In this document: piece after piece, positions 4,964 to 5,512 of the stretch
Layout: each line of letters begins with the position of its first letter
Numbering within the stretch: position 1 is the stretch's first letter
From: an uncultured Pseudomonadota bacterium
GTDB taxonomy: Bacteria > Pseudomonadota > Alphaproteobacteria > RF32 > CAG-239
Length of the DNA stretch: 5,512 nucleotides
NCBI GenBank assembly: GCA_902796625.1
Contig: CADBPX010000145.1
Location: 1-5,512, forward strand
Direction of reading: 5' to 3'
Notes under the pieces: generated by a model
Database searches by the model: none
The model's input: the letters and a program-made list of their open reading frames with translations, nothing else
Told to the model about the DNA's origin: nothing
Translations under genes and position numbers: made by a program

Positions 4964-5284
4964 ATGTATGAAAATTGGAAAATATTAAAATCTGAAGCTG
5001 ATGAAAAAGCAGAAGGATATTCACAAGTTGCCGAGTGGTGTAATGAAAGCGGCAAATATCATGTTGAAGAACAAGGCGAATACTATGCCGTTGTTAAGAA
5101 TGCGGGACCTTCCGCTGAAGATATCAAAAAAGTGCGGATTTGTGAATTAAAGCAACAGTTGGCAGAAACCGATTATGTGATAATAAAAATTGCCGAAGGT
5201 AGTGCTACAACGGAAGAATATGCCTCAGTTATAGCTAATCGTAAAGAATGGCGGGCAGAAATTCAAAGGTTAGAAGATGACTAA
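4964..5284 (+). CDS. Tail-fibre-associated protein, assembly-chaperone type
   Basis: The 106-aa product directly follows the fibre gene. The start at 4964 is chosen because AAGGAG (4951-4956) lies 7 nt upstream; the longer TTG-started reading from 4931 would run through the end of the fibre gene. The N-terminal part has a W/Y-rich beta-like stretch (VAEWCNESGKYHVEEQGEYYAVV, split here as residues 22-44). The C-terminal part (about 55-106) is a predicted helical hairpin with ELKQQLAETDYVIIKIAEG and EEYASVIANRKEWRAEIQRLE. That C-terminal motif is common in small proteins encoded next to phage tail fibres and in fibre-assembly proteins. Known relatives help fold or attach fibres, or sit at the tail tip; which applies here is inference. 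It overlaps the next gene by 8 nt. Confidence 0.75.
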   Translation: MYENWKILKSEADEKAEGYSQVAEWCNESGKYHVEEQGEYYAVVKNAGPSAEDIKKVRICELKQQLAETDYVIIKIAEGSATTEEYASVIANRKEWRAEIQRLEDD

Positions 5285-5512
5285 AATATTACTTATTGTA
5301 ACGAGTGTATTGGCTTTAGTGGCGGTTGGTTTGTTTTATTCCAATAAAGGGCTGAGAACGGATTTAACCGTCGCCAACAGCCAAATAACAGAACTAAACA
5401 ACAAAATAGAAGGTTTTAAAAATGAAATATCAAAGTATAACCGAGCGCAGGAACGAGCGGCAGAAACTATTGAAAAAGTTAGAACGGTGGTTCGAACTGT
5501 CAAAAGTGATTG
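5277..5512 (+). CDS. Rz-like inner-membrane spanin, 5' part (3' end outside window)
   Basis: ATG at 5277 overlaps the end of the previous gene by 8 nt (ATGACTAA). Seventy-eight codons are visible before the window ends. The product starts with a single hydrophobic segment (residues 4-21, KILLIVTSVLALVAVGLFY) preceded by one Lys. It continues as a highly charged, Gln/Asn/Lys/Glu-rich stretch (25-76) suited to a coiled coil. An N-terminal anchor plus periplasmic coiled coil after tail genes is the layout of Rz-type i-spanins, which help breach the outer membrane at lysis. No good ribosome-binding site is obvious, so translation is probably coupled to the upstream gene. The missing C terminus, and any nested Rz1-type lipoprotein gene, would decide the call. 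Another short membrane-anchored coiled-coil phage protein is possible. Confidence 0.6.
   Translation, partial: MTKILLIVTSVLALVAVGLFYSNKGLRTDLTVANSQITELNNKIEGFKNEISKYNRAQERAAETIEKVRTVVRTVKSD

Noticed and set aside
4726..5024. Two ORFs (plus and minus) around the fibre C terminus
   Set aside because: They are out of frame with the well-matched gp53-like domain and have no protein-like features.

Overview
The window looks like the junction between chromosomal genes of a low-GC Gram-negative bacterium and a phage-derived tail/lysis segment. The Gram-negative reading rests on an HtpX-type membrane protease, two proteins with classical signal peptides and a spanin-like lysis protein. The HtpX fragment and the tail-fibre style remind me of uncultured, host-associated (gut-type) Alphaproteobacteria. 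That taxonomic guess is inference; no rRNA or other marker gene is present.

Region 1 (1-1450): the 3' end of htpX is followed by a small secreted protein built from 11-residue repeats (617-910). A strong, probably bidirectional terminator (916-952) is shared with a convergent minus-strand gene for a cysteine-rich protein with two membrane segments (972-1448).

Region 2 (1450-2220): the membrane-protein gene and a gene for an exported flavodoxin (1593-2150) diverge from a 144-bp intergenic space. This space holds two back-to-back promoters that share the 13-mer TTGAC(C/T)TAGAGTA, and each can be read with a 19-bp -35/-10 spacer. That is the geometry of MerR-family operators, so the two genes probably form a small stress-response unit controlled by a MerR-type regulator encoded elsewhere. 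The flavodoxin gene ends at a long hairpin terminator (2179-2219).

Region 3 (2220-2923): an AT-rich promoter region leads to a monocistronic gene of unknown function (155 aa, start at 2355, not the upstream in-frame ATG at 2343). A 21-bp-period tandem duplication spans its stop codon, and a modest terminator follows.

Region 4 (2923-5512): a tightly packed phage-type operon comprises a 24-codon leader ORF with a strong ribosome-binding site, a 656-aa tail fibre, a 106-aa tail-fibre-associated/assembly-type protein and the 5' part of an Rz-like spanin gene. The leader ORF overlaps the fibre start by 16 nt. The fibre is mosaic: N-terminal adaptor, ten hendecad repeats, a fibre linker motif, a YadA-head-like segment and a gp53-like C-terminal receptor-binding domain. 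No baseplate or tail-tube genes precede the fibre. It follows host-like genes and a terminator, so this could be a separately transcribed fibre/lysis cassette, a rearranged prophage end or a phage remnant. No complete undescribed system can be demonstrated here. The most interesting points are the paired MerR-like promoters and the isolated fibre cassette with its leader ORF.
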